A stretch of 49,887 nucleotides of DNA from Baaleninema simplex PCC 7105 (GTDB lineage: Bacteria; Cyanobacteriota; Cyanobacteriia; Cyanobacteriales; Geitlerinemataceae): assembly GCF_000332355.1 (NCBI RefSeq), contig NZ_KB235958.1:1308565-1358451 (forward strand), read 5' to 3'. The notes under the pieces were generated by a model that was given only the letters and a program-made list of their open reading frames with translations, was not told where the DNA came from and did no database searches. Shown one piece after another: positions 34,738 through 43,828 of this stretch; the first letter of the stretch is position 1, and each line of letters starts with the position of its first letter. The translations under genes and the position numbers were made by a program.

Positions 34738-37375
34738 CACTTCGCCCCTCCTCTCGATTTGGCGTCGGTTTTGGCCTCGGGGCAGAGTCGGCCTCGTGTT
34801 ACTGGCGCTCTTCAGCTTGGCGATCGCCCTGGTTTTCGCCCGTCCCGCCACGAGTACCGACGAGTTTCGATCTCCCGAGACTCCAGCGATCGCGCAAACT
34901 GCTCCACTGGCGATCGACGATCGCCTCGAGCGGGGTCGAGATCTCTATCGAGCCGGTCAGTTTGCCGAGGCCGTCACCGTTTGGCAAGCGGCCGCGATCG
35001 CCGCCGACCGTCGGGGAGACCGTCTCGATCTCGCCTTAGTGTCGAGCTATCTGGCCTCGGCCTTCGAGCGACTGGGACAGTCGGAGCGAGCCGACCGCGC
35101 CATCGACGAGGCCATGGCCTCGATTTCGGAGGTTTTGACAGACGAGACCTCCCAGCAACCCACCTATGCTCGATTGGTGGCAGCCCGCACCTTCAACACT
35201 CGAGGTCACCTGCAACTGGGACGCGGACAGGCCGCAGACGCCCTCGAAAGCTGGCAGCAAGCCGAAGCGTACTATCGTCAGGCAGGAGACGAAGAAGGCG
35301 TTCTCGGCACTCAAGTCGATCGCGCGACGGCCTTCCGAGCCTTGGGACAATATCGACGCGCCCGAGAGATCCTCGAGGCAGTGGAGCGATCGCTCTCGGA
35401 TCAACCCGACTCGTCCCTGAAGGCGGCTGGACTGCTCGATTTGGGGAATACGTTACGGGCGCTCGGGGAGTTGGAGCGATCGCAAACCGCGTTACAGCAA
35501 AGCTTGGCGATCGCCGAACGGGTACAGTCCCCGTCTCACGAACGCGCGGCGCTTTTAGGTTTAGCTAGAACTGCCCGCGTTCGAGGCGATCGCGATCGGG
35601 CTTTCGACTGGTACGATCGGGCCGACACCATGGCCTCCTCGCCGCGCGATCGGGTTCTCGTGGGGGTCGATCGCCTCAGCTTCGCCATCGAGACCGAACA
35701 GTGGGAACGGGCGCGTACCTTTTGGCAACAGGTACGACCTCAATTTTCCCAGTTGCCGAGCGATCGCACGGCCGTTGAGTTGCGGACGAACGCCGCCCAC
35801 AGTTTGATGGACTGGCAGGCGGCCGGTCTCGGGGACGCGCCCCCTCCCGCCGTAGCGGCCGACCTGTTGGCGACTGCCGTGCGAGACGCCCGAAGCTTGC
35901 GCGACCGACGGGCTCAATCCTACGCCCTCGGGGAGTTGGCACGCTCGTACGAACGCACGAACCGACTACCGGAAGCACTGGACTTGACACAACGGGCGTT
36001 GGCACTGGCCGAAACCGCCGACGCCCCCGAGGTGGCTTATCAATGGCAGTGGCAGACCGGACGTCTGTTGCGAGAGCGCGACGATCGCGCGGGGGCGATC
36101 GCGGCGTATACGGAAGCTGTCAATACTTTAAATCGCCTTCGCAAAGATCTCGTGGCCACGCCCGAACTGCAATTCGGGTTTCGCGATCGCGTCGAACCGG
36201 TATATCGGGAGTTGGTAGATTTGCTGCTGGTTCCCGAGGCCGGTCGTTCGGATCTCGAACAAGCCCGGCAAACCCTCGAAGCGATGCAACTGGCCGAACT
36301 CGAAAACTTTTTTCGGGAAGCCTGTTTGGAAGGACATCCCCAGCAAATCGACGAGATCGATCGGGCGGCCGCTGCGTTCTACCCGATTATTTTGCCCGAT
36401 CGCCTCGTCGTGATGCTTTCGATCCCCGGAGAGCCACTGCGCTACTACGACACCCCGATTCCCCAAGCGGAGGTCGAAGCGGTTCTCGAGGAGATGCAAA
36501 CCTCCCTCAACCCGTCGTATCCCAATCAATGGCGTTTGCAACTCTCTCGCCAGGTTTACGACTGGTTGATTCGTCCGGCCGAGACCGACTTGGCCGGACA
36601 CGACATCGAAACCTTGGTGTTCGTTCTCGACGGACTGCTGAGAAACCTGCCGATGGCGGCGCTTTACGACGGCGATCGCTACCTCGTCGAACAGTACGGT
36701 ATCGCCTTGACTCCCGGCTTGCAACTGCTCCCGTCTGCGTCGCCAGACTCCCAACAATTGAAAGTTTTGATGGGAGGACTGACAGAAGCCCGTCAGGGAT
36801 TTTCTGCCTTACCGGGGGTCAGCCTGGAACTCGAACAGATCGAATCGGAAGGGGTCTCGACCTCCGAACCGTTGTTGAACGAGCGATTTACCGAATTGAA
36901 CCTCGAACGTCGGATCGGGACGACTTCGTTTCCCATCGTTCATTTGGCAACTCACGGTCAGCTCAGTTCCGAACCTGAAGAAACGTTCGTTCTCACCTGG
37001 GACGACAAAATCGACGTTAGAGAGCTGGGAAGCGTGCTGCAATCTCGCACTTTTGAAGTGGCGACTCCCATCGATTTGCTCGTTCTCAGTGCTTGTCAAA
37101 CCGCTTCGGGGGACGATCTCGCGGCGTTGGGACTGGCGGGACTGGCCGTGCGATCGGGCGTTCGCAGTACGTTAGCGACCTTGTGGTCGGTCAACGATCG
37201 CTCGACGGCGATGCTCGTCGGACGCTTTTATCGAGAATTCATTCAAAACGGGACGAGCAAAGCTGAAGCACTCCGACAGTCGCAGCTGGCACTGTTACGC
37301 CAGTCTCAATACCAGCATCCTTTTTATTGGTCTGCTTTTGTCATTGTTGGAAATTGGTCTCGAACTGTTTTTTGA
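34727..37375 (+). CDS. Exported TPR-CHAT caspase-like protease
   Basis: 882 residues from ATG 34727. A hydrophobic N-terminal segment (RVGLVLLALFSLAIALVFA) should export or anchor it. Residues about 65-480 are TPR helices (RGRDLYRAGQFAEAVTVWQ; ALESWQQAEAYYRQAGDEEG; EALDLTQRALALAETADAPE). The C-terminal CHAT domain has both catalytic residues: His743 in VHLATHGQLSS and Cys790 in LLVLSACQTASGDD, then GLAGLAVRSGVRSTLATLWSVND and HPFYWSAFVIVGNW. CHAT proteases belong to the separase/caspase clan; some are effectors in defence (for example in type III-E CRISPR), others stand beside adhesins in cyanobacteria. The 11-base overlap with the adhesin gene means coupled translation and suggests that the two act together, perhaps in adhesin processing; that is inference. 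Confidence 0.94.
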   Translation: MFGNTSPLLSIWRRFWPRGRVGLVLLALFSLAIALVFARPATSTDEFRSPETPAIAQTAPLAIDDRLERGRDLYRAGQFAEAVTVWQAAAIAADRRGDRLDLALVSSYLASAFERLGQSERADRAIDEAMASISEVLTDETSQQPTYARLVAARTFNTRGHLQLGRGQAADALESWQQAEAYYRQAGDEEGVLGTQVDRATAFRALGQYRRAREILEAVERSLSDQPDSSLKAAGLLDLGNTLRALGELERSQTALQQSLAIAERVQSPSHERAALLGLARTARVRGDRDRAFDWYDRADTMASSPRDRVLVGVDRLSFAIETEQWERARTFWQQVRPQFSQLPSDRTAVELRTNAAHSLMDWQAAGLGDAPPPAVAADLLATAVRDARSLRDRRAQSYALGELARSYERTNRLPEALDLTQRALALAETADAPEVAYQWQWQTGRLLRERDDRAGAIAAYTEAVNTLNRLRKDLVATPELQFGFRDRVEPVYRELVDLLLVPEAGRSDLEQARQTLEAMQLAELENFFREACLEGHPQQIDEIDRAAAAFYPIILPDRLVVMLSIPGEPLRYYDTPIPQAEVEAVLEEMQTSLNPSYPNQWRLQLSRQVYDWLIRPAETDLAGHDIETLVFVLDGLLRNLPMAALYDGDRYLVEQYGIALTPGLQLLPSASPDSQQLKVLMGGLTEARQGFSALPGVSLELEQIESEGVSTSEPLLNERFTELNLERRIGTTSFPIVHLATHGQLSSEPEETFVLTWDDKIDVRELGSVLQSRTFEVATPIDLLVLSACQTASGDDLAALGLAGLAVRSGVRSTLATLWSVNDRSTAMLVGRFYREFIQNGTSKAEALRQSQLALLRQSQYQHPFYWSAFVIVGNWSRTVF

Positions 37376-37687
37376 ATGTTAAGACAAGTAACACAAGCTC
37401 TAAAAATAGACGAAATTTCGTCACTGTTTGGGGTTACTAAAAGTCACAATTCCCAACAAATTTAAACATCTTTAAAGATTTTAAAAAGATTTAAATATCG
37501 AAATCTTCAAAATTGTAAAAATTTAAATAAGATTCAATTGCAAGCGTTCTGTCGAGGAAGCAATCGGGCGACAATGAACGTGAAAACAAACTTATAATGC
37601 AAGAATTTCGCATTTGCATACCGAAATCGGTATCCTCTAGAAATAGCAAAAACCCAGAACAATTTCAAGTTACCAGAGGACTTTGTG
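37376..37687. other. AT-rich spacer within the adhesin-CHAT cluster
   Basis: About 310 bases of very AT-rich DNA with repeated AAATTT-like tracts (37440-37525) and no ORF. It probably holds a separate promoter for the DUF928/CHASE2 pair. Confidence 0.45.
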
Positions 37688-38470
37688 ATGACTTGGTTCG
37701 ATGGTCTCCGCCCTCGAATAACGTTGGCGATCGCCTCGATTCTAGAACTCGCAATCGTGGTTAGCAGTGGAACCCCAGTGCGATCGCAACCCACATCCGA
37801 TTCGAGCGACCCAACTGGCAGACCGACCCCCATTGTCAACTTCGAGCCGCCCCCAGGAAGCGGCCAACCGAGCGGAAATCGCAGCGGCGGCAACCGAGAT
37901 TGCTTTGCCGGTACAGCCGACTCGAACGGGAACAGCTTTCTCACGCTGCTCGTTCCCGAAACGCTCCAAGGCTTAACCGTCAACGCTCGTCCGGCTCTCT
38001 TTGCCTACCTCCCGCCCACCCAGGCGCGATCGGTTCGTTTGAAGCTCGAAGACGAAGACGGAAATCTGTACTTTTACGACGACGACCTGCCCGTCGCCGA
38101 CACTCCAGGGATTTATCAGTTCGCGTTTCCCGACGAAGCCCCCGACCTCGAAGTCGGTCGGCGATACCAGTGGACGATCGCCGTCACCTGTCGCGAAGAA
38201 GCTCGCTACGACGATCCGGCCGTGGCCGGTTGGGTCGAACGCATCGAAGCGGACTCGAGCCTCGCTCTCCCCGAGACAGAGGCGTCGATCGCACTCGCCG
38301 CGACCTATGCCGCAGAGGGACTATGGTTCGATACCCTCGCGATCTTGGCCGAACTCCGACAAGCTCGACCCAACGACCCGAACGTGCGTCGGGAATGGGA
38401 ACACCTAATCGAGTCGATCGGTTTGGCAGAACTCGCCACAGAACCCTTGAAAACTCGCTCTACCCCCTAA
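37688..38470 (+). CDS. DUF928-family exported protein
   Basis: 260 residues from ATG 37688 (a GTG precedes it by one codon). Signal peptide RITLAIASILELAIVVSSGTPVRS, then a Pro/Gly/Ser-rich linker (PPPGSGQPSGNRSGGNRDC). The folded part follows: LTLLVPETLQGLTVNARPALFAYLPP, VRLKLEDEDGNLYFYDDDLPV, PGIYQFAFPDEAPDLEVGRRYQW and GWVERIE, matching DUF928, a cyanobacterial family of unknown function that commonly occurs beside CHAT and haemagglutinin genes. The C-terminus is helical (YAAEGLWFDTLAILAELRQARPND). The diguanylate cyclase gene follows 20 bases on. Confidence 0.9.
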   Translation: MTWFDGLRPRITLAIASILELAIVVSSGTPVRSQPTSDSSDPTGRPTPIVNFEPPPGSGQPSGNRSGGNRDCFAGTADSNGNSFLTLLVPETLQGLTVNARPALFAYLPPTQARSVRLKLEDEDGNLYFYDDDLPVADTPGIYQFAFPDEAPDLEVGRRYQWTIAVTCREEARYDDPAVAGWVERIEADSSLALPETEASIALAATYAAEGLWFDTLAILAELRQARPNDPNVRREWEHLIESIGLAELATEPLKTRSTP

Positions 38471-38490
38471 CCCCACTACACAACCCAGCC

Positions 38491-40665
38491 ATGTGGTCAA
38501 CGCTCCAGCAAGCCGTTCGGCAATGGGCAGACGTTCTCGTCATCGCTCCGAGCGTCGCGGCAGTCGTCATCGGGTGCAATCTTACCGGGGGGCTTCAACT
38601 GTTAGAGTGGGCAGCCCTCGATCGCTTTTTCCGCTTGCGCTCCCTCGAGCCGGTCGATTCCCGTATCGTCATCGTGGGCATTAACGAGGCTGACATCGCC
38701 GAATTCCAACAGTGGCCGATATCTGACGCCCAGCTCTCCCGCGCGATCGCCAACATCAAACAACAGCAACCGCGAGCGATCGGTCTCGATCTGTATCGCG
38801 ACTTGCCCGTTCCCCCCGGACACGAAGAATGGCTCGACACGATACAAACGACGCCGAACCTCATCGGCATCGAAAAAGTTAACGGCAATGCCGTTGCTGC
38901 TCCCCCACTCCTCCGTCAACGCGATCGCGTCGGCGTTTCCGATCTCGTCTCGGATGCCGACGGCAAAATACGCCGCGCCCTGTTGGCCGTTCGCCCCAAG
39001 GGTCGCCCGACGCGGTTGAGTTTTGGCGCGCAGTTGGCGTTAACTTATCTGAAAGCAGAGGGCGTTACTTTAGAAACGCTCGATATGGCAAAACGGCAGT
39101 ATCGTTTGGGAAAGGCGATCTTTACACCTTTTCAGTCTAACGATGGGGGTTACGTCCGCGCCGACGACGGAGGCTATCAAATTTTATTGAATTTTCGCGG
39201 TCCTTCGGGAAGTTTCGAGACGATCTCGATGACAGAGATTCTCGAAAACCGCATTCCTCCCGACCTGCTGCGCGATCGCATTGTCTTGATCGGACCGACG
39301 GCTTCGAGCCTCGAAGATGCCTTTTACAATCCTTACAGCACCGACGATTTTACAGCCCTCTACGGACTCGAAATCCACGCCCATATCGCCAGTCAGCTCG
39401 TGAGTGCGGCCTTGGACGGTCGTACTCTGATTCGCGTTTGGCCCGATCCCCTCGAATGGCTGTGGATTTTAGGCTGGTCGGGGTGCAGTGCGGCTTTAGG
39501 TTCGACCTGCCTCCGCAAACGATGGACGGCCGCCAGTATCCTGCTACTCGGCGGCATTCTGGTAGCCGTTTCCTACGGGGTTTTTCTCATGGGGTGGTGG
39601 GTTCCCATCGTCGCACCGCTGTTGGCCGTTACCGGCTCTGCCGTAACCGGAACGAGTTACGTACTGTGGAAAAACCTAAGATTGTCGCACCGACAGTTAG
39701 AAGAGTACGCTCGAACTCTCGAACAAAAGGTGGCCGAACGGGCCGAACAGTTACAGCGCTCCGAAGAAAAATTTGCCAAGATATTTCGCGTCAGTCCGAG
39801 TCCGATCGCCATCGTCTCGTTAGAGGATGAGAAATACCTCGAGGTCAACCAAAGTTTTCTCAAAATCACGGGCTACAGCCGCGAAGAAATCGTCGATCGT
39901 GCGGTTGACGAGATCGAATTGTGGGGCAGTCGGCGATCGCGATTGGAACTGCTCGCACTCCTGACCCGTCGGGAAGTTGCCAATAACTACGAACTGAAGT
40001 TTCGGACGAAAAACCGCGATAAAAGAACCGCTCTGTTTTCGACTGAAACGGTCGACCTACGCGGACAAGAGTGTTTGTTAGCGATACTCCACGATATTAC
40101 TGAGCGCAAACGTGCTGAAGCCGCTCTCGAAACGGCCAACCGACAGCTCCATCACATCGCCACCTCAGACAGCTTGACCCAAATCGCCAACCGCCGACGG
40201 TTTGACGAATACTTAAACCATGAATGGCAGCGAATGGCTCGCGAACGACAACCCCTATCGTTAATTTTGTGCGATGTCGATGATTTCAAGCGCTTTAACG
40301 ACACCTACGGCCATCCCACGGGAGATGTGTGTTTGAAGCAAATCGCCCAGGCCATGCGTCGCTCTGTGAAACGTCCGGCAGATTTAGTCGCTCGCTATGG
40401 CGGCGAGGAGTTTGCGGTCGTTTTACCCAACACGCACGCCAACGGAGCGCTAAAAGTCGCGCGGGCAATTCGAGAGGAAGTCTGGAAACTCGCGATTCCC
40501 CATGCCACCTCTCGCGTGAGCGATCGCGTTACCTTGAGTCTGGGGGTCGCGACTCAAATTCCCGTTTTCGCTCGTCTGCCAGAGTTACTCGTCGCCGCCT
40601 CCGATCGCGCCCTTTACGAAGCGAAAGCTCGAGGTCGAAACTGTGCCGTCGCGCAAACGATTTGA
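38491..40665 (+). CDS. CHASE2-PAS-GGDEF diguanylate cyclase
   Basis: 724 residues from ATG 38491; the frame runs back to 37900 only through the DUF928 gene. N-terminal membrane helix (VLVIAPSVAAVVIGCNL), CHASE2 sensor domain about 50-310 (LDRFFRLRSLEPVDSRIVIVGINEADI; AIGLDLYRDLPV; LRDRIVLIGPTASSLEDAFYNPY), three transmembrane helices about 325-395, a short coiled coil, PAS about 425-530 (KIFRVSPSPIAIVSLEDEKYLEVNQSFLKITGYSREE) and GGDEF about 560-724 (DSLTQIANRRRFDEYL; GGEEF at 637-641). An allosteric I-site RPAD (628-631) lies five residues before GGEEF. It should make c-di-GMP in response to an extracytoplasmic signal, with product inhibition. It closes the adhesin/CHAT/DUF928 cluster. Confidence 0.95.
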   Translation: MWSTLQQAVRQWADVLVIAPSVAAVVIGCNLTGGLQLLEWAALDRFFRLRSLEPVDSRIVIVGINEADIAEFQQWPISDAQLSRAIANIKQQQPRAIGLDLYRDLPVPPGHEEWLDTIQTTPNLIGIEKVNGNAVAAPPLLRQRDRVGVSDLVSDADGKIRRALLAVRPKGRPTRLSFGAQLALTYLKAEGVTLETLDMAKRQYRLGKAIFTPFQSNDGGYVRADDGGYQILLNFRGPSGSFETISMTEILENRIPPDLLRDRIVLIGPTASSLEDAFYNPYSTDDFTALYGLEIHAHIASQLVSAALDGRTLIRVWPDPLEWLWILGWSGCSAALGSTCLRKRWTAASILLLGGILVAVSYGVFLMGWWVPIVAPLLAVTGSAVTGTSYVLWKNLRLSHRQLEEYARTLEQKVAERAEQLQRSEEKFAKIFRVSPSPIAIVSLEDEKYLEVNQSFLKITGYSREEIVDRAVDEIELWGSRRSRLELLALLTRREVANNYELKFRTKNRDKRTALFSTETVDLRGQECLLAILHDITERKRAEAALETANRQLHHIATSDSLTQIANRRRFDEYLNHEWQRMARERQPLSLILCDVDDFKRFNDTYGHPTGDVCLKQIAQAMRRSVKRPADLVARYGGEEFAVVLPNTHANGALKVARAIREEVWKLAIPHATSRVSDRVTLSLGVATQIPVFARLPELLVAASDRALYEAKARGRNCAVAQTI

Positions 40666-40724
40666 AATAAGGGGAACAAGTCTGTTGGCGGTGTACGTTG
40701 GCGGTGCGCCTCTTTCAGGGAAGA

Positions 40725-40800
40725 GTTAAGAGTGTAGAGTGAAGAGTTAAAGAGGAATTCCCACTCTACACTCTGCCCTCTGCACTCTTCACTGATAAAC
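40725..40800. repeat. Imperfect inverted repeat of GAGTGTAGAGTG units
   Basis: AGAGTGTAGAGTGAAGAG on one side and CCACTCTACACTCTGCCCTC plus TGCACTCTTCACT on the other can pair into a long hairpin. It separates the cyclase gene from the TnpB element and may end the cluster's transcript. Confidence 0.5.
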
Positions 40801-40819
40801 ATGCACCCTACCACTCATG

Positions 40820-41000
40820 AAGCTCACCCCACCTGCTAGGGCGCGAGGTGGGGGTGTCGGTGCTAACCTGGAACTGTGCTAGTCCACAGATCACACAGAC
40901 AAGCCCAGCTTCTAGGCGAACGTCCAGAACGTTTGCTGGAGCGTTCCTTACGGTCATTTCTGCACGTAAGCTTAAGGATGCCTCGGGCAGCAATGTTCAG
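40820..41000 (-). ncRNA. Predicted omega-RNA (reRNA) at the tnpB 3' end
   Basis: By analogy with studied TnpB loci, the guide RNA overlaps the last part of tnpB and ends with the right-end hairpin (40826-40855); the guide would be copied from flanking DNA below about position 40820. Extent inferred, no direct evidence in the sequence beyond the hairpin. Confidence 0.45.
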
Positions 41001-42215
41001 CGCCCCATTGAGGTCTGCGTTGTATCGCTTGCCCGAAGAAAATTTGGCCAGTGTATAGTTTTTGGAGTCCCGTCGCACCACTCCACTCCCGTCATAAGCC
41101 AGCTTTGAGGTATAAGCGGCAACGACATCCACGACTTTACCGCCAATCTCTTGCCACTTCATTTCAGTAAAATCTCGAATCATCCCTTTGAGCCAACCAT
41201 GAAAGCGCTGGCGCAGGTTAGACCGTTTTCGTCCACCTTTAGCTTTCCATCCTTTCAGGTTCTCAAAGACGATGGCATCGGCTTTGAATTGTCTGGCAAT
41301 CTGGACAATACGCTTGGAGACGATCTGTCCGATTTGACGGTTGATGTTACGGCATTTCCGATAGGTATGGGAGCAGAAGCCTTTCTGGAGACTTCCACCT
41401 TTTCCCATCGTCTTACTGGCTCGTTTCGATACCGATTTCAGTCGCTTATCTCGACAGTCTATGTCTCTTCCAGGGTAAACGAACTCCCGATGGATTACAG
41501 TGCCGTCAAAATTCACGACTGCAACGGTTGCGGTGGTGTTAATACCGAGGTCAACACTCACTACATTGCCATCTACCTCCCGTTGGGGTGGATGACACTC
41601 AAACGGAACTGAGAGGTGACAGACCTTCTTCTCCTCATTAAAAATGAGTGAGGGTGACAGTAGTTTGTTGCTGTCTACCGTATGCCGTTCTCGTAGACCT
41701 GTAATCTGAACGGTTGTCCAAATCCAATCTGTTCCGTTAAATACCTTGATTTCGATGCGATCGTACCCGTGCAGTTTGTAGCACTGACCTTTGTACAAGG
41801 TGGGATAGCATCCGGTATTCGCATTCAGGACGGGTGGCTTGGCCTTGCGATGTTGGCGAATGCCACTCTGCCATTCCCGATACCGGGTCATGTAGCTACT
41901 CACCTGGCCGGCGGCGAAGACAATGGCGGCTCTTCGGTAGTAGCTGGGGAACTTGTAAAAGGTCGAGTCGAACTGAGGATATTTAGGTTGGGGATTCTGT
42001 GCGGTTTGGTGAATCAGTTTTTCAACCGCCAGTACTCGTTTTTGGCTGGACAACCCCGCCAGAGAAGACCAATGGGTAAACAGAATTCCGACCAAGTGCC
42101 GACACACACGACGATAGACCTTAACCGTCTCGTGAAACAGTCGTCGCTGTTCTTTTGTGGGGTTAAGACTCCATTTATCGGTGCGAACGATCTGGCCAGG
42201 TTTCTGGATTACCAT
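40863..42215 (-). CDS. tnpB: TnpB RNA-guided endonuclease
   Basis: 450 residues from ATG 42215; the frame continues 31 codons further into the left-end hairpin, which is not coding. N-terminal helix-turn-helix/WED part (WSLNPTKEQRRLFHETVKVYRRVC). Split RuvC: VSVDLGINTTATVAVV (Asp), AIVFENLKGWKAKGG (Glu) and GKRYNADLNGALNIAARGI (Asp), so the catalytic triad is intact. The usual four-cysteine zinc ribbon between motifs II and III is absent and replaced by YTSKLAYDGSGVVRRDSKNYTLAKFSSG, a variant I have seen in cyanobacterial TnpBs. TnpB cuts DNA guided by an RNA made from the 3' end of its own gene plus right end. The C-terminus (after CRNDRKERSSKRSGRSPRS) is basic and unlike the core. Confidence 0.92.
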   Translation of the reverse strand: MVIQKPGQIVRTDKWSLNPTKEQRRLFHETVKVYRRVCRHLVGILFTHWSSLAGLSSQKRVLAVEKLIHQTAQNPQPKYPQFDSTFYKFPSYYRRAAIVFAAGQVSSYMTRYREWQSGIRQHRKAKPPVLNANTGCYPTLYKGQCYKLHGYDRIEIKVFNGTDWIWTTVQITGLRERHTVDSNKLLSPSLIFNEEKKVCHLSVPFECHPPQREVDGNVVSVDLGINTTATVAVVNFDGTVIHREFVYPGRDIDCRDKRLKSVSKRASKTMGKGGSLQKGFCSHTYRKCRNINRQIGQIVSKRIVQIARQFKADAIVFENLKGWKAKGGRKRSNLRQRFHGWLKGMIRDFTEMKWQEIGGKVVDVVAAYTSKLAYDGSGVVRRDSKNYTLAKFSSGKRYNADLNGALNIAARGILKLTCRNDRKERSSKRSGRSPRSWACLCDLWTSTVPG

Positions 42216-42320
42216 AACGGTATGATAACTCAAGGCTTTGAGTGGTGCGGCTCCTTGACCCCCACCTGCGTCCCGCGAGGTGGGGGAGTGCGTCGCGATC
42301 TTGTTCAATCTTCCCTGTCT

Positions 42321-43577
42321 TCATCTTCCCAAACGATTGGGAATTCCTTCGCAGCCACCGGGAATGGTTTTACGGGTTTTTTCGCCTCCCCAGGCGCAAC
42401 AGTAGTATCGCTGGGCGTCGGACATCCGCTGTACGTCGGTAAAATCGGCATCTTCGACGACTGCGCCCGTGTATTCTCCAGTTTGATAGTTCGGCGGATC
42501 GGTGCGACTGCGGGGCGTGGCACGTTCGGCGGTTCCGTAAAACAAACGGGTTCCTTTTAAATCCACCCCGGCTAAATTGGCTTCGTACAAGATCGATCGC
42601 GCGAGGTTCGCTTTGACTAAATCGCTGTGACTCAAATTCGCTCGTACCATGTTCGCGTCGCTGAGATCGGTCCAGCGTAGATCGGTGTGTTCTAAGTTGG
42701 CCGCTGCCAACATGACCCCCAAATCGATGACTCGGGTTCCGTAGGCGCGATCTTCGGCGTAACCGCCCGTGCCGTCGAGAATCGGACGCCCCAACCGACG
42801 ATCGCGCTTCAACGGCGTCAACAATCGAGATTGGGAGAGAAATCGTATAATTTTGGCTTTTCCGGCTGCATCGACGCTGCTGAGAATGGCGGCGGTACGT
42901 CCTTCGGCGATCGCGCGTTCTTGGGGCCAGTCTTCGAGCAATCCTTCGTCGTTGATGGTTAAATCGGAAACCCCTTGAAAATAAGCGTCGATGGTTTGTT
43001 GTTGGGTGATGCGGTTTTGTTGAATCGTCAGATCCCGCGAAATCACGTACTGCTGCCACGCTACGTATACCGCGAGGATGGCGATCGCGATCTGTCCTAA
43101 CGCCCCGACGATTTCCCCGAGGGCGCCGACGGCGTCCCAGTTGATTTGAATGGCGCGGGCTCCCTGTTGGTTGGAGGTACTCAGCATCAACAGTCCCGTG
43201 GCGGCGGCGAGTAACCCCAAAATGGCGATAATGAGTTTGCGCCAAGGTTCTGGAACGAGGTGCGTCCAAAGTTTCGTCCAACTCGGTAGCAACAACACCA
43301 ACGACACCAGCAAACTCGCGAGCGATCCCGTCAAGGCTAACCAGAGGCTGTCGAAGGCGAGTCCCACGATCGCGATGACGATCGAACCTAAGACAATGGC
43401 GCTCGGGTAACGTTGTACGAATGATAAGGTTTGCGATCGCACGGCAACTTCATCGGCCGCTGGGGAAGGTGTCGGAGATGCCGACCGACTCTGGCTCGTT
43501 TGGCTCGAAACCTCTGCCTGCTCTACGGTAGACTCGTTTTTCTGCGGCGACGCAGCGGTATTGGATTCCTGGTTCAT
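42321..43577 (-). CDS. Membrane protein with pentapeptide repeats
   Basis: 418 residues. A low-complexity Ser/Gln/Glu-rich N-terminus (SSQTSQSRSASPTPSPAADE) leads to helices IVLGSIVIAIVGLAFDSLW, LTGSLASLLVSLVLLL, LIIAILGLLAAATGLLML and GALGQIAIAILAVYVAWQQYV. After a coiled region (RDLTIQQNRITQQQ), a soluble domain follows with short pentapeptide runs: LAAANLEHTDLRWTDLSDAN then MVRANLSHSDLVKANLARSI, and a split one (YTGAVVEDADFTDV). It ends CCAWGGEKTRKTIPGGCEGI, typical of a cyanobacterial family whose function is unknown. Probably in the plasma or thylakoid membrane. The TnpB element lies just past its 3' end and has not broken the gene. Confidence 0.85.
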   Translation of the reverse strand: MNQESNTAASPQKNESTVEQAEVSSQTSQSRSASPTPSPAADEVAVRSQTLSFVQRYPSAIVLGSIVIAIVGLAFDSLWLALTGSLASLLVSLVLLLPSWTKLWTHLVPEPWRKLIIAILGLLAAATGLLMLSTSNQQGARAIQINWDAVGALGEIVGALGQIAIAILAVYVAWQQYVISRDLTIQQNRITQQQTIDAYFQGVSDLTINDEGLLEDWPQERAIAEGRTAAILSSVDAAGKAKIIRFLSQSRLLTPLKRDRRLGRPILDGTGGYAEDRAYGTRVIDLGVMLAAANLEHTDLRWTDLSDANMVRANLSHSDLVKANLARSILYEANLAGVDLKGTRLFYGTAERATPRSRTDPPNYQTGEYTGAVVEDADFTDVQRMSDAQRYYCCAWGGEKTRKTIPGGCEGIPNRLGR

Positions 43578-43787
43578 CAGCAGTTGGATTTGTCGATCGG
43601 GAGGTTAGGGAGATATACTCGTGGGTAGGAAATGTAAACGAGTATGTGTAAATCTAAAGAAAAGTTTAATTAATTAAATATTTCCGTAGTATTGCGGTAG
43701 TCTAAACCTATAGAAAGTGCTTAGCACATCTGTTTAAAGTCACTAGCCGCCGTTCCCATAATAGGGCTAGTTCATAACAAAACCATG

Positions 43788-43822
43788 CCCGCCCAGACTG
43801 AAACTCAAACAGCCTGGGCGGG
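43788..43822 (-). terminator. Hairpin CCCGCCCAG/CTGGGCGGG
   Basis: Perfect nine-base GC-rich stem around 17 bases. On the + strand it is followed by TTAAATTT and on the reverse strand by CATGGTTTTGTT, so it may terminate either way. The 43578-43787 stretch beside it is AT-rich and without genes. Confidence 0.55.
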
Positions 43823-43828
43823 TTAAAT

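Larger units (their letters stand above)
40820..42290 (-). mobile_element. IS1341-type (IS200/IS605) element with intact tnpB only
   Basis: Both sides of tnpB carry related hairpins: ACCCCACCT/AGGTGGGGGT at 40826-40855 on the downstream side and CCCCCACCT/AGGTGGGGG at 42259-42286 on the upstream side. No inverted terminal repeats, as expected for this superfamily, and no TnpA (Y1 transposase) gene, so it depends on TnpA from elsewhere. It sits between the cyclase gene and the 3' end of the pentapeptide gene, about 30 bases from the latter's stop. Outer ends are approximate. Confidence 0.75.

Noticed and set aside
37900-38490. Long 5' extension of the CHASE2 cyclase frame
   Set aside because: It overlaps DUF928 in another frame and has Arg/Ser-rich shadow composition; ATG 38491 starts right at the membrane helix.
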